A stretch of DNA of 64,000 nt from UBA2336 sp964419145 (GCA_964419145.1 CAYQOM010000005.1:200680-264679); one strand, 5' to 3'. Positions 1-9,301 are shown, counted from the first letter of the stretch. Numbers and translations are program-made. Notes: generated from the sequence alone by a model not told the origin.

Positions 1-307
1 GCATACGCAGCGTGCCGAAAGGGAGGGCAATATCATCTACCACCACAAGCAAATTTTCCTTTGGTATTTTCAGTTCCTGAAGCCAGTAAGCAATAGCCTT
101 TCCACTCAGGTTCATGTATGTGGTTGGTTTGATCAGGTGAATCTGCTTTCCTTTGAATTTCAACTCGGCCTTTTCGGCATGGCGGGTTATTTCAAACGTG
201 ACTCCTTTTTCATCTGCCAGGCGATCGAGCACAAGGAAGCCAATATTATGACGGGTCAACTCATATTCGGATCCGATGTTTCCAAGTCCGGCAATCAGGA
301 ACTTCAT
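1..307 (-). CDS. pth: Peptidyl-tRNA hydrolase, N-terminal part (cut by window edge)
   Basis: Cleaves peptidyl-tRNA released from stalled ribosomes, recycling tRNA in the cytoplasm. About 102 N-terminal residues are visible, starting MKFLIAGLGN; the C-terminal half lies outside the window. Family landmarks are present: the N-terminal GLGN, the catalytic histidine in TRHNIGF (about residue 20), the substrate-binding asparagine in TYMNLSG (about 68) and the aspartate in VVDDIALPFG (about 93). It is the last gene of the prs-rplY-pth order, which is conserved in many bacteria. A terminator-like hairpin separates it from rplY, so it may be expressed partly on its own. Confidence 0.93.
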   Translation of the reverse strand, partial: MKFLIAGLGNIGSEYELTRHNIGFLVLDRLADEKGVTFEITRHAEKAELKFKGKQIHLIKPTTYMNLSGKAIAYWLQELKIPKENLLVVVDDIALPFGTLRM

Positions 308-362
308 ACCTATTTGATAATTTGAAAATTAGCCAATTTGAAAATGTAATACTTTATGAAAA

Positions 363-391
363 TAAAAAAACCCTTCTCATTGAGGAGGGTT
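363..391 (-). terminator. Terminator after rplY
   Basis: A 10-bp inverted repeat with one G-T pair and a 3-nt loop is followed, reading the minus strand, by a run of T. It lies 55 nt downstream of the rplY stop and before pth. Confidence 0.7.
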
Positions 392-445
392 CTTTTATCA
401 CCTGCTTCAATTTTCAAATTTTCAAATTGAAGCAATTTCAAATTA

Positions 446-1114
446 TTACTTCTTTCCTTCTTCTTTCTTCGGAGCTTCAGCCTTTTTAGCATCAGCAGCC
501 GGAGCGGCACCAGCAGCCGGAGCAGCAGCACCTTCAGCAGGAGTTGCAGCAGTTTCGGCAGCAAGCTTGGCAGCACGCGGAACTTCCACTGCGGCAATGG
601 CAGCAGCCTTTGGATCAAGGAATGTCAGTCCTTCCATTTTCATATCTGACACCTTAATCGCATGGTGGAAGTCAAGTTCAGTAACGTCCACATCAATGTG
701 GTCAGGCATATCTTTCGGGAAACCTTCAACCTTCAAGGCTGCACGTTTGCGCACCAGGGTTCCACCTTTGTCAACACCTTTGGCTTTTCCAACCAATCGG
801 ATAGGAATGCTCATTTTAATTTTTCTTCCTTCTTCAATTTTCAGGAAGTCGGCATGGAGGATCACCTCGCTCACCGGATGGAATTGAACTTCCTGAAGAA
901 TCGCTTCCGACTCTTTTCCTTCGATGTTCAGGTGTACAAAGTGTGCTTCGTTGGTGTAAACCAACTCGCGGAACAGAATCATGGGCGCATAGAAATGCAC
1001 TTGCTCATTTCCGCCATACACAACGCAGGGAACAAATCCATCATCTCTCAGTTTTTGAGAATCAGACTTGCCGAGATTCGCTCTTTTATACCCTACAATC
1101 TCAACAGTTTTCAT
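446..1114 (-). CDS. rplY: 50S ribosomal protein L25 (general stress protein Ctc type)
   Basis: Binds 5S rRNA in the large ribosomal subunit. At 222 aa this is the long two-domain form: an N-terminal L25 domain (about 1-95, with SDSQKLRDDGFVPCVVYGG) and a C-terminal TL5/Ctc beta domain (about 96-185). A low-complexity tail follows (about 188-222), rich in Ala and Pro and ending in Lys/Glu, as is common for Bacteroidota L25. It sits 29 nt after prs on the same strand, in the standard prs-ctc-pth arrangement, and is probably co-transcribed with prs. Confidence 0.94.
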   Translation of the reverse strand: MKTVEIVGYKRANLGKSDSQKLRDDGFVPCVVYGGNEQVHFYAPMILFRELVYTNEAHFVHLNIEGKESEAILQEVQFHPVSEVILHADFLKIEEGRKIKMSIPIRLVGKAKGVDKGGTLVRKRAALKVEGFPKDMPDHIDVDVTELDFHHAIKVSDMKMEGLTFLDPKAAAIAAVEVPRAAKLAAETAATPAEGAAAPAAGAAPAADAKKAEAPKKEEGKK

Positions 1115-1143
1115 GGTTTTAAAATTTATAGTTATTAAATGGT

Positions 1144-2073
1144 TTACAGTTTTATGAACAACGAACTAATAGACTCATGGTCGTGGATCTTACGTATTGC
1201 TTTCGCAAACAGTTCAGAGACCGTGAGCACTTTAATTTTTGCTATCTCCTTCTTCAATGGAATGGTATCCGCTACCACCAATTCTTCCAATACAGAATTT
1301 TCAATATTCTCGTAAGCCTTTCCAGAGAGCACCGGATGTGTACACGCTGCACGAACGGTACGGGCGCCTTTTTCTTTTAACAGGGCAGCAGCCTTGCAAA
1401 TGGTTCCGGCTGTATCTACCAGGTCATCAATCAGCACCACGTCTTTGCCTTCCACTTCACCAATCAGACGCATGGATTCAACCTTGTTGGCTTCTTTTCT
1501 ATACTTATCACAAACGGCAAGCTCGGCATCAAAAAACTTGGCAAAGCTTCTGGCACGTTTTATACCGCCCACATCAGGCGATGCAAACATGATGTTCTCC
1601 AACTGCAATGATTTCAGGTATGGAACAAAAATATATGCTCCGTCCAGGTGATCTACAGGGATATCAAAAAAGCCTTGAATCTGATCAGCATGTAAATCGC
1701 AGGCCATAATGCGGTCGGCCCCAGCTGCCGAGATCAGGTTGGCGATCAGCTTGGCAGCAATGGAAACACGCGGACGATCTTTACGGTCCTGGCGTGCATA
1801 GCCGAAATAGGGGATCACAACATTTACGCTTGAGGCGCTGGCGCGTTTGGCTGCATCCACCATCAATAAAAGCTCCATCAGGTTATCAGAAGGAGGGATG
1901 GTTGATTGGATGATGAAAACCTCATGGCCGCGAACGGATTCAGCAATAAAGGGCGACATTTCACCATCGCTGAATTGCTGGTAGTTCACCACGCCCAGGT
2001 TTTCACCATAGGCATCGGCAATCTTTTCGGCCAGATATGTGGTAGCCTTTCCGCTGAAAATTTTTACAGCCAT
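1144..2073 (-). CDS. prs: Ribose-phosphate pyrophosphokinase
   Basis: Makes phosphoribosyl pyrophosphate from ribose 5-phosphate and ATP, feeding purine, pyrimidine, histidine and NAD synthesis. The 309-aa length is typical. Visible motifs are YFGYARQDRKDRPR (ATP-binding flexible loop), the metal/ribose-phosphate segment ACDLHADQIQGFFDIP, and the PRPP-binding loop VVLIDDLVDTAGT. First gene of prs-rplY-pth on the minus strand, just downstream of the tRNA-Gln gene and its terminator. The PRPP-consuming purL gene lies nearby on the same strand. Confidence 0.95.
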   Translation of the reverse strand: MAVKIFSGKATTYLAEKIADAYGENLGVVNYQQFSDGEMSPFIAESVRGHEVFIIQSTIPPSDNLMELLLMVDAAKRASASSVNVVIPYFGYARQDRKDRPRVSIAAKLIANLISAAGADRIMACDLHADQIQGFFDIPVDHLDGAYIFVPYLKSLQLENIMFASPDVGGIKRARSFAKFFDAELAVCDKYRKEANKVESMRLIGEVEGKDVVLIDDLVDTAGTICKAAALLKEKGARTVRAACTHPVLSGKAYENIENSVLEELVVADTIPLKKEIAKIKVLTVSELFAKAIRKIHDHESISSLFIKL

Positions 2074-2090
2074 CGTTTTGTGTTAAACTA

Positions 2091-2120
2091 AAAACCCTCC
2101 CGAAACGGTTGGGAGGGCTT
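2091..2120 (-). terminator. Terminator between tRNA-Gln and prs
   Basis: CCCTCCC and GGGAGGG form a 7-bp GC-rich stem around a 9-nt loop, with a T run on the minus strand. It ends the tRNA transcript, so prs must start from within or just after it, or by read-through. Confidence 0.7.
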
Positions 2121-2123
2121 TTG

Positions 2124-2194
2124 TTGTCCGACAAGGATTCGAACCCTGACTAAAAGAACCAAAATCTTCTGTGCTACCGTTACACCATCGGACA
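2124..2194 (-). tRNA. tRNA-Gln (anticodon TTG)
   Basis: The reverse complement folds as a complete 71-nt cloverleaf. The acceptor stem is TGTCCGA/TCGGACA with discriminator A; the D-arm contains GGTGTAACGGTAGCA; the anticodon stem GAAGA/TCTTT encloses loop TTTTGGT (anticodon TTG); the T-loop is TTCGAAT. CCA is not encoded. A Bacteroidota -7 box (TACCTTTG, minus strand, 2237-2244) lies about 43 nt upstream. Confidence 0.95.
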
Positions 2195-2236
2195 ATTTCC
2201 TTGTTTTAAGCAAGAAAACCCTGTTTTTTGGGATTG

Positions 2237-2244
2237 CAAAGGTA
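2237..2244 (-). promoter_or_regulatory. Likely -7 element of tRNA-Gln promoter
   Basis: TACCTTTG on the minus strand fits the Bacteroidota TAnnTTTG -7 box and is placed correctly for the tRNA. No clear TTTG -33 box was found at the standard spacing. Confidence 0.4.
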
Positions 2245-2300
2245 GAATTAATTTTCAGAAAACTAATCCCTCAGCTGTAAATTTCTGGGTAAAAAGTAGC

Positions 2301-2873
2301 CTATAAGTCGGTTTCAGTGCTGGCCGTTCCTTCCATAAAACCTTCGGCCCAAAACCGATATTTATCCAGGATGGAAATAACTGCGTTGCGTAGGTGGCGT
2401 TGGTTGGAATAGTCTATTTTACCGTATAGCGTAGTGGCATAGCCTTGCCAAACCGACCTGTTCTGGCGTCTGTCAAAAAATTGGATCAGAAGTGTGCCCG
2501 TTTGCAGGTCAAATTTTTTACGGTCGTAATTCAGGTTATCGTCTTGCGTTTTAATCCATTCTTCAATTTCGGGTTGTGCGTACCCGGTAAAACCAAGACT
2601 GTCTTCAAATAGCTTAAAATTGACTAAAAGGTGCGGCTTATTTGATGTCTGCCTATACCCTAAGAATTTCATCCGCGAAACAATGGCCGATTCAATTTGC
2701 TCATTGATCATGGTTTCGTCATTCAGACCAACCGGCTTCATTATTTCGAAGCTGCGGTATTTTTTGAATTGACCTTTGTAGCTGTAATCATACTCAACCG
2801 GAAGTTCTTTGTAACCCAAGCAACCTGTTAACAACCCTGCCAGAAGCAGGAGAATCCACTGCCCTTTTTTCAT
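2301..2873 (-). CDS. DUF4136-like lipoprotein
   Basis: A 190-aa exported lipoprotein of unknown function. The N-terminus is a lipoprotein signal peptide (MKKGQWILLLLAGLLTGC) with lipobox LTGC and Cys18. The mature part has the DUF4136 layout: a YRSFEI strand near the start, then a paired helix with INEQIESAIVSRMKFLGYR, and a HLLVNFKL strand. Members are outer-membrane or periplasmic proteins of unknown role. It lies alone between the tRNA and purL on the minus strand; the 75-nt gap to purL makes co-transcription possible. Confidence 0.75.
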   Translation of the reverse strand: MKKGQWILLLLAGLLTGCLGYKELPVEYDYSYKGQFKKYRSFEIMKPVGLNDETMINEQIESAIVSRMKFLGYRQTSNKPHLLVNFKLFEDSLGFTGYAQPEIEEWIKTQDDNLNYDRKKFDLQTGTLLIQFFDRRQNRSVWQGYATTLYGKIDYSNQRHLRNAVISILDKYRFWAEGFMEGTASTETDL

Positions 2874-2947
2874 ACCCGTTTAGATTTAGTGAAATGAAGG
2901 TAACACACTAATCCTGTAAGAACAACGGGAAGCTTGTTCTGTTTATA

Positions 2948-5900
2948 TTAATTTTTAGAAATCCAGTTTTTAGCGTTTATAAAGGCTTCTATCCACGGTC
3001 CGATTTCATCTGCTTGGCGATCTTGTGGGTAATAGGGCCAGTTCCAGGGAAATAATGAGCGTTCAATGTGCGGCATGATGGCCAGGTGTCTGCCATCCTC
3101 TGAACATAAAGCGGCAATGGCGTTTTCCGAATCATTGGGATTGCCAGGATATGCCTCATGACTGTAAAAAGCTGCAACCTTACTAAGTTCCTTGGCTGTG
3201 TCTAACCGGAACTGCCCCTCACCATGCGCTACCCAGGCGCCCAAACGTGCACCCGATAATGACTTGAACATGACCGAATTATTTTCAGGGATAGTCAGGT
3301 TAATAAAGGCAGATTCAAATTTACCCGAACCGTTATGGTGCATGCGCGGATGCTGATCACCCAACGTTGGGTAAAGCAAGCCAAGTTCCATCATCAACTG
3401 GCAACCGTTACATACACCAAGACTAAGCGTATCGTTGCGTTTGTAAAAATTGTCCAATGCTTTTTTCGCACGTTCATTGTACAGAAAGGCACCTGCCCAA
3501 CCTTTCGCTGAGCCCAACACATCAGAGTTGGAGAATCCACCAACAAAAACAATCATGTTTACATCGCTAAGATCTTCGCGACCGGATACCAAATCGGTCA
3601 TGTGCACATCTTTCACATCAAAGCCTGCGAGGTAAAGTGAGTAGGCCATTTCACGATCGCCATTAACACCTTTTTCACGAATGATGGCTGCCTTGGTGCC
3701 TGTTGGCTTTCTGCGCTTCGGGTCAATGCCGTAGTTTGAAAAAGTTCCGTTAAACGTGGGTTGAAATGCATACGAAAGCGGTTGCTGTTTGTAGTTGTTG
3801 TATCGCAACGTAGCATGTTCTGCTTTGCGTTGTTTTCTGTCCAGCAAGTAAGAAGTCTTGTACCAGGTATCCCGTAAGGAAGCAACATCAAATGCATGAT
3901 CTTGCTGTTTAAAACGGATGTTAAGCGCTGGTGATTTTACAACCGAACCGAGTCTTGAAAAAGCGATGTTATTTTTTTCTAAGATACTTGTTGCCTGATC
4001 ACTATTTATCTGAAGCACAATGCCCGGATTTTCCGCGAAGAGAATTTTAATCAGATCGTCACCAATAGTTGATACATCAACTTGCAAGCCGGTTGACTGA
4101 TTTGGGAAACACATTTCAAGCAGGGTGGTGATTAATCCGCCTGAAGAAATATCGTGGCCGGCTAATACCTGATTATTTTTTATCAGTTGTTGAACAACTT
4201 CAAATACTTTGCTGAAATAGGCTGCATCTGAAATTGTCGGAGTTTCTTTGCCCAATACGTTAGTCACTTGCGCAAAGCTGCTTCCACCAAGTTTCCATTC
4301 ATCTTTTGAAAGGTCTACGTAAATCAGTTGCGAATCCCAAACCGGTTGCAATGCCGGACTTATGGTTTTACGAATGTCCTCCACTTCACCAACAGCTGAT
4401 ATAATCACGGTGCCCGGTGAAAGTACAAGTTCGCCATTTGGATATTTCTGCGCCATGGAAAGCGAATCTTTTCCAGTAGGAATATTTATGCCTAATTGTA
4501 TAGCAAATTCACTCACGGCTTCAACAGCTTCATAAAGCTTTGCATTTTCACCAATTTGTTTGGCCGGCCACATCCAGTTTGCACTGAGCGAAACGCCTTT
4601 CAAACCATGTGTAAGCGGAGCAAACATGATGTTGGTTAGTGCTTCTGCAATAGCCATACGACTACCTGAAGACGGATTGACCAGCGCAGCGCCTGGTGCA
4701 TGACCAATAGCCGTGGCTATACCCTTATTGCTAAGAAAATCAAGCGCCATTACACCAACATTGTTCAACGGCAACTGCAATTCACCACAGGTTTGTTGTG
4801 TGGCTACTTTGCCGGTAACAGAGCGATCGACTTTATTGGTAAGCCAATCCTTACACGCCACAGCTTCCAATTGTAAAACTGCTTCCAGGTAAGTCAGCAG
4901 GTTGTTTTCATCATATTGAACGCTTTGAAAAACTGTTTTTTCGGTATTGTCGGTAAGAATTGTTTTAGGCGATGAACCCAACAGATGCCTCACTTCAAAA
5001 TCAACTGGCTTCTTATCCTGATTAATTTTTTCAAAAACCAATCGGTTATCACCGGTAGCTTCACCAATAACGTACATAGGCGACCGTTCCCGATCAGCAA
5101 TGCGCTTCAGTAAATCAATATCTTTTTCATGCAGCGCAAGTCCCATGCGTTCCTGCGATTCATTGCTGAGAACTTCCTTATCGGAAAGCGTTGGATCGCC
5201 TACCGGAATTTTATCGATGTGAATCACACCACCGGTTTCTTCCAATAATTCAGATAAGCAGTTGAAATGTCCTCCCGCACCATGATCGTGAATAGACACA
5301 ATCGGGTTATGATCCAACTCGGTCAATGCGCGAATCGCATTCATAGCCCGCTTCTGCATCTCAGGGTTTGATCGCTGAATGGCATTGAGTTCAATGGCAT
5401 TGCCGTATTCGCCAGTAGCTACGGATGACACTGCGCCACCCCCCATGCCGATGCGGTAATTATCACCTCCAAGCAAAACAATTTTGTCTCCTGGTTTCAG
5501 GTGTTCTTTCTTGCTGTCTTTTTCTTTGCCGAAACCAATGCCACCGGCCAGCATGATGACTTTGTCGAAACCAAATTTTTTATCTCCTTCAAAATGTTCG
5601 AAGGTGAGCAAGCTTCCGCTGATTAACGGTTGGCCAAACTTATTCCCGAAGTCAGAAGCGCCATCAGAAGCTTTGATCAGAATTTCTTCCGGTGATTGAT
5701 ACAGCCACTTACGCGCTGGAAATTTTTTCTCCCACGATCTTCCGCCTTCCAACCTAGGATAGGAGGTAATGTACACGGCTGTTCCGGCAAGCGGCAATGA
5801 TCCTTTTCCGCCTGCCAGTCGGTCGCGTATTTCACCACCCGAACCTGTTGCCGCTCCATTGAACGGTTCAACCGTGGTAGGGAAGTTATGGGTTTCAGCT

Positions 5901-6634
5901 TTTAATGAAATAACCGAATCGATATCCTTCACTTCAAAGTAATCGGGTTGATCTTGTCGTGCGGGTGCAAACTGTTCAATGCGTGGCCCTTTGATGAACG
6001 CCACATTATCTTTGTATGCCGATACGATGTAGTTCGGATTTTCTTTTGATGTTTTTTTGATCAGTTGAAACAGGGTGCTTGTCTTCTCTTCGCCATCAAT
6101 GATAAAGGTGCCGTTGAAAATTTTATGGCGACAGTGTTCAGAGTTAACTTGTGAGAATCCAAATACTTCACTGTCGGTAAGTTTACGGCCGAGTTCCCGG
6201 CTTACCTGTTCAAGGTATTGAATCTCTTCAGCACTTAAGGCCAACCCTTCCTTTTCGTTATAGGCAGCTATATCATCGACTTCAACAATTGCCTCTGGTT
6301 GATGATGAATTGTAAATAAATCCTGGTTTAGCACCGTGTACAAAACCTGAAGCATCTTATCGTAAGCCGCATCTTTTCCGGTAACGGTAAAGAACTCCTC
6401 AATTCGGGTGATGCCTGAAATGCCCATGGTTTGGGTGATCTCCACGGCATTGGTACTCCACGGGGTTACCATCTCTTTTCGCGGGCCAATAAAAAAGCCT
6501 GATATGGATTTTTCGGGCAGCGGTTTCGCACCTCCAAAAAGCCATTCAAGTTTTTGAATATCAGTGCTTTGTAAAGGCTGTGCCGCTCCAACAGCAAATA
6601 CGATGTTGGTGGATGAACGGAAGAATAAAATCAT
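2948..6634 (-). CDS. purL: Phosphoribosylformylglycinamidine synthase, single-chain
   Basis: Converts FGAR to FGAM in purine synthesis using glutamine and ATP. The 1228-aa length matches the large one-chain form, not the PurS/PurL/PurQ split form. In order: a PurS-like N-terminal domain (about 1-150), a linker with FGFSQVNSEHCRHKIFNG (about 160-180), two AIR-synthase-type repeats (the first with KAETHNFPTTVEPFNGAATG), and a C-terminal class I glutaminase (about 980-1228). The glutaminase nucleophile is the Cys in LGVCNGCQLMMELG, and the His/Glu pair lies in MPHIERSLFPW. Confidence 0.96.
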   Translation of the reverse strand: MILFFRSSTNIVFAVGAAQPLQSTDIQKLEWLFGGAKPLPEKSISGFFIGPRKEMVTPWSTNAVEITQTMGISGITRIEEFFTVTGKDAAYDKMLQVLYTVLNQDLFTIHHQPEAIVEVDDIAAYNEKEGLALSAEEIQYLEQVSRELGRKLTDSEVFGFSQVNSEHCRHKIFNGTFIIDGEEKTSTLFQLIKKTSKENPNYIVSAYKDNVAFIKGPRIEQFAPARQDQPDYFEVKDIDSVISLKAETHNFPTTVEPFNGAATGSGGEIRDRLAGGKGSLPLAGTAVYITSYPRLEGGRSWEKKFPARKWLYQSPEEILIKASDGASDFGNKFGQPLISGSLLTFEHFEGDKKFGFDKVIMLAGGIGFGKEKDSKKEHLKPGDKIVLLGGDNYRIGMGGGAVSSVATGEYGNAIELNAIQRSNPEMQKRAMNAIRALTELDHNPIVSIHDHGAGGHFNCLSELLEETGGVIHIDKIPVGDPTLSDKEVLSNESQERMGLALHEKDIDLLKRIADRERSPMYVIGEATGDNRLVFEKINQDKKPVDFEVRHLLGSSPKTILTDNTEKTVFQSVQYDENNLLTYLEAVLQLEAVACKDWLTNKVDRSVTGKVATQQTCGELQLPLNNVGVMALDFLSNKGIATAIGHAPGAALVNPSSGSRMAIAEALTNIMFAPLTHGLKGVSLSANWMWPAKQIGENAKLYEAVEAVSEFAIQLGINIPTGKDSLSMAQKYPNGELVLSPGTVIISAVGEVEDIRKTISPALQPVWDSQLIYVDLSKDEWKLGGSSFAQVTNVLGKETPTISDAAYFSKVFEVVQQLIKNNQVLAGHDISSGGLITTLLEMCFPNQSTGLQVDVSTIGDDLIKILFAENPGIVLQINSDQATSILEKNNIAFSRLGSVVKSPALNIRFKQQDHAFDVASLRDTWYKTSYLLDRKQRKAEHATLRYNNYKQQPLSYAFQPTFNGTFSNYGIDPKRRKPTGTKAAIIREKGVNGDREMAYSLYLAGFDVKDVHMTDLVSGREDLSDVNMIVFVGGFSNSDVLGSAKGWAGAFLYNERAKKALDNFYKRNDTLSLGVCNGCQLMMELGLLYPTLGDQHPRMHHNGSGKFESAFINLTIPENNSVMFKSLSGARLGAWVAHGEGQFRLDTAKELSKVAAFYSHEAYPGNPNDSENAIAALCSEDGRHLAIMPHIERSLFPWNWPYYPQDRQADEIGPWIEAFINAKNWISKN

Positions 6635-6709
6635 TTAAGTTGAGGCTGAAACAAGGACATGCAAAAATAGCAGGAAGCGGGGTTCTTCCTGAAATTTTTT
6701 ACCCTTTTA

Positions 6710-7516
6710 TTAAGCTATAAAATTAGGTTTACTAAAAACCTGAATTAAATCGTTGTGTCCGCATTTCAGCACAATAAGGTTGAGGTGGGGCACACGATTA
6801 ATAAATTGATTTAAGTTTTTTTGGCTTATAACCTTGTCGAACTCGCCTAATACCAGCGTTACGTGTAATTGGTTCTGGTTGAGCAAGCCAATAATTCTAG
6901 TCAGGTTAAATGATAAATGCCTGAACACAACCCATGAGTAATAAACCCGGTTACGTTTTTCTTCAGTATTCATCTGGCTTTCAGCAAAGCGGATAAGCCC
7001 CTTGTCCATTACGCTTAATCGGGTAAGCATGTTGGCTATGTTGAAAAATCGGTTTGGATGGTCAATCATGCTCTTGAACAGTTTCCGAAACAGCAGGGGA
7101 TACGTGGCCAGGCTATACCAAAAACTTGTTTTAATGCCATCGGGTGCAAGCAGGTAGAGATGATCGATTTGTTTTGGAAGTCCTTCCACCAGCGATAAGG
7201 CAAACCGACCACCCAGGCTGAAACCTACCACCGAGAATTTTTCGATCTGGTTTTCGGTAAGAAAGGCCTTGATACAACTTATCCAAAAATCCTTTTCAAG
7301 CGGATTCTCACCATAGCCCCACGTACTCTTACCATGAAAGAACAGGTCAAATGCATATAGGGTATAGGATTTAAAATGCGTAGTGGCCAGTCGATCGAAA
7401 ATATTTTTGTCTTGCCCGAAACCATGAAAAAGCAACACAACCGGCTGACCATCACCGATTTTGGTATAATGAAGGTGAGCCTGTTGGTACTGAAAGAAAT
7501 GGTCTGATGACTCCAT
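6710..7516 (-). CDS. Alpha/beta-hydrolase fold protein
   Basis: A 268-aa cytoplasmic-looking hydrolase without a signal peptide. The oxyanion region is VVLLFHGFGQDKNIF (about 27-41), the nucleophile elbow is VVGFSLGGR (Ser near 99), and the catalytic His is in LKCGHNDLI near the C-terminus. A likely acid lies in LVLGEFDKV. The substrate cannot be told from sequence; homologues include lipases, esterases and MenH-like enzymes. It is transcribed away from the ECF sigma gene, with about 75 nt between the two starts. Confidence 0.75.
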   Translation of the reverse strand: MESSDHFFQYQQAHLHYTKIGDGQPVVLLFHGFGQDKNIFDRLATTHFKSYTLYAFDLFFHGKSTWGYGENPLEKDFWISCIKAFLTENQIEKFSVVGFSLGGRFALSLVEGLPKQIDHLYLLAPDGIKTSFWYSLATYPLLFRKLFKSMIDHPNRFFNIANMLTRLSVMDKGLIRFAESQMNTEEKRNRVYYSWVVFRHLSFNLTRIIGLLNQNQLHVTLVLGEFDKVISQKNLNQFINRVPHLNLIVLKCGHNDLIQVFSKPNFIA

Positions 7517-7590
7517 GTTTCCGAAAAACTATTGAACCTTTACAATAAAAGAAAACCACGCCCGACTATCCTCGTGTATAGTATGATGCG

Positions 7591-8154
7591 ATGGACCTGG
7601 CCATGCAAATAAAAGAAGAAACATTTCTGCGGGAAAGAGGGCGCCTGTTGGGGTTCATTCGCAACCGCGTGGCTACCCTCGAAGAGGCCGAGGATATTCT
7701 GCAGGATGTATTCTACCAGTTTATTGCCGGATACGAGACCATCCAATCAGTGGATCGCGTAACCTCCTGGTTGTTTTCGGTTGCAAGAAATAAAATTATC
7801 GATCGCTACCGAAAGGAATCTACCCGACCCAAGCAAGCAGATTTTGCTACACGATTGGATGGAGATGAAGATGTTCCGCTTACGTTGCAGGAGATTCTTC
7901 CTGATCTGGGCAATTCGCCTGAGGATTTGTTGCTGCGTGATGCCTTGTGGGATGCCATCATGGAAGCGCTGGAAGAACTTCCGGCCGAACAGCGGGAGAT
8001 ATTTATCCAGAATGAAATTGAGGAACGAGGCTTTCGGGAGATAGCTGAGGAGACAGGTGTATCGATCAACACGTTGCTTTCGAGGAAACGCTACGCCATT
8101 CTGGCTTTACGAAAACGGCTGCAATCGCTATACAACGATTTGATTAACAACTGA
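7591..8154 (+). CDS. ECF-type RNA polymerase sigma factor
   Basis: A 187-aa sigma-70 family regulator. Region 2 (about 15-80) contains EEAEDILQDVFYQF and the SWLFSVARNKIIDRYR segment that binds the -10 element. Region 4 (about 125-180) has LPAEQREIFIQNEIEERGFREIAEETG followed by the recognition helix SINTLLSRKRYAILALRKRL. A second possible start lies four codons downstream (7603). The following small membrane protein gene is 19 nt away and probably shares the transcript. No recognizable anti-sigma zinc-binding domain is adjacent. Confidence 0.88.
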   Translation: MDLAMQIKEETFLRERGRLLGFIRNRVATLEEAEDILQDVFYQFIAGYETIQSVDRVTSWLFSVARNKIIDRYRKESTRPKQADFATRLDGDEDVPLTLQEILPDLGNSPEDLLLRDALWDAIMEALEELPAEQREIFIQNEIEERGFREIAEETGVSINTLLSRKRYAILALRKRLQSLYNDLINN

Positions 8155-8173
8155 TATTGAAAATATTAAAAAC

Positions 8174-8524
8174 ATGAACAAAGGAATTTGGATCGGAAAA
8201 ATCATAATAATGGCCATCGTATTGGTTGCTATTGTGTTTGGCGTTGTGATGGGCACCATGTATTTGTGGAACATGCTGATACCGGAGTTGTTTAACGGGC
8301 CGGTGCTTAACTTCTGGCAAACCCTGGGCTTGTTAGCCTTGTCGAAAATTTTCTTGTGGACATTTGGCTGCCGGCATCAATCGCATCGTCACAAAGGCGT
8401 GCAGTGGAAGCAGCATTGGAAGGAACGCTGGGCAAATATGGATGAGGCTGAGCGCGAACGATTTAAGCAGAAGATGAAAGACAAGTGGTGCAGACCAGTC
8501 ACTCCCGGGCCGGATTCAAAATGA
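8174..8524 (+). CDS. Small two-helix membrane protein next to ECF sigma factor
   Basis: A 116-aa protein of unrecognised family. Two hydrophobic helices (about 8-32 and 43-65) are followed by a His-rich stretch (CRHQSHRHKGVQWKQHW, about 67-83) and a charged helix (MDEAERERFKQKMKDKW). It lies 19 nt after the sigma gene on the same strand. That placement would suit a membrane partner or sensor that restrains the sigma factor, and the His-rich loop could bind metal. Both roles are inference from position and composition only. Confidence 0.65.
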   Translation: MNKGIWIGKIIIMAIVLVAIVFGVVMGTMYLWNMLIPELFNGPVLNFWQTLGLLALSKIFLWTFGCRHQSHRHKGVQWKQHWKERWANMDEAERERFKQKMKDKWCRPVTPGPDSK

Positions 8525-8621
8525 CCATTTCAATCGGTTGCGCTGATTGACGAGAAAAAATCTCAAAAAATTAATTGGAAAACGCCAACCTGAACCGGAT
8601 TAGGGCGTTTAAGGAAACGAA

Positions 8622-8658
8622 GGAAACTTTTGTAATGTAAAAAGTTTCCATAGTTTTG
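8622..8658 (+). promoter_or_regulatory. Promoter and palindromic operator of the tetR-efflux operon
   Basis: A perfect 10-bp inverted repeat, GGAAACTTTT-N8-AAAAGTTTCC (8622-8649), fills the space between a TTTG -33 box (8629-8632) and a TAGTTTTG -7 box (8651-8658), 18 bp apart. Binding would block RNA polymerase. It lies 8-44 nt before the tetR start, as expected for autorepression. Confidence 0.75.
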
Positions 8659-8665
8659 CGCCCCT

Positions 8666-9301
8666 ATGGAAGAACAGGACATAAAAGACAAGATTTTAAA
8701 AGGTGCGGAAGAGCTGTTCATGCGTTATGGCATCCGCAGCATTTCAATGGATGACATCGCCAGGCACTTATCGGTTTCGAAGAAAACCCTGTATCAACAT
8801 TTTGCCGACAAGGATGAATTGGTACTGATGGTTTCCAGGAATCATTTGGAACGGAATAAAGCTGAGTTTGAGAGCATTCGTGATAACTCAAAAAACCTGA
8901 TTGAAGAGTTGGTACGGCTTTCAGCATGTGTAAAGGTGAACATGGAAAGAATAAACCCTTCCTTGTTGTTCGACTTGCAGAAGTTTCACCCCAAGGCATG
9001 GGCTGAGTGGACTGACTTCAAGAGCAAGCACTTCCATGATTCTGTGGTGCGCATCATTTCCCAAGGTGTTGCAGATGGATACGTTCGTGAAGGGCTTGAT
9101 GCAGAAATTCTGGCTGTGATGCGAATTGAGTGCGTGCAAATGGGTTTTAACCCGGAAATTTTCTCACCTGCAAACTTTAAGTTTCAACAGGTGCAGGAAC
9201 AATTGTTCGAACACTTCGTTCATGGCATTGTAACTGAAAAAGGAAGAAAACTATACCTGAAATACAAAGAACTTAACAAACTACCCTCAACTATATTATG
9301 A
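8666..9301 (+). CDS. TetR/AcrR-family transcriptional regulator of efflux operon
   Basis: A 211-aa one-domain repressor. The N-terminal helix-turn-helix is clear: KDKILKGAEELFMRYGIRSISMDDIARHLSVSKKTLYQHFADKDEL (about 6-51). The C-terminal ligand-binding half is helical and divergent, as usual. Its stop overlaps the start of the TolC-like gene (ATGA), and the adaptor and RND pump follow, so the four genes form one operon. The palindrome directly upstream is the likely autoregulatory operator. The inducer is unknown. Confidence 0.88.
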   Translation: MEEQDIKDKILKGAEELFMRYGIRSISMDDIARHLSVSKKTLYQHFADKDELVLMVSRNHLERNKAEFESIRDNSKNLIEELVRLSACVKVNMERINPSLLFDLQKFHPKAWAEWTDFKSKHFHDSVVRIISQGVADGYVREGLDAEILAVMRIECVQMGFNPEIFSPANFKFQQVQEQLFEHFVHGIVTEKGRKLYLKYKELNKLPSTIL

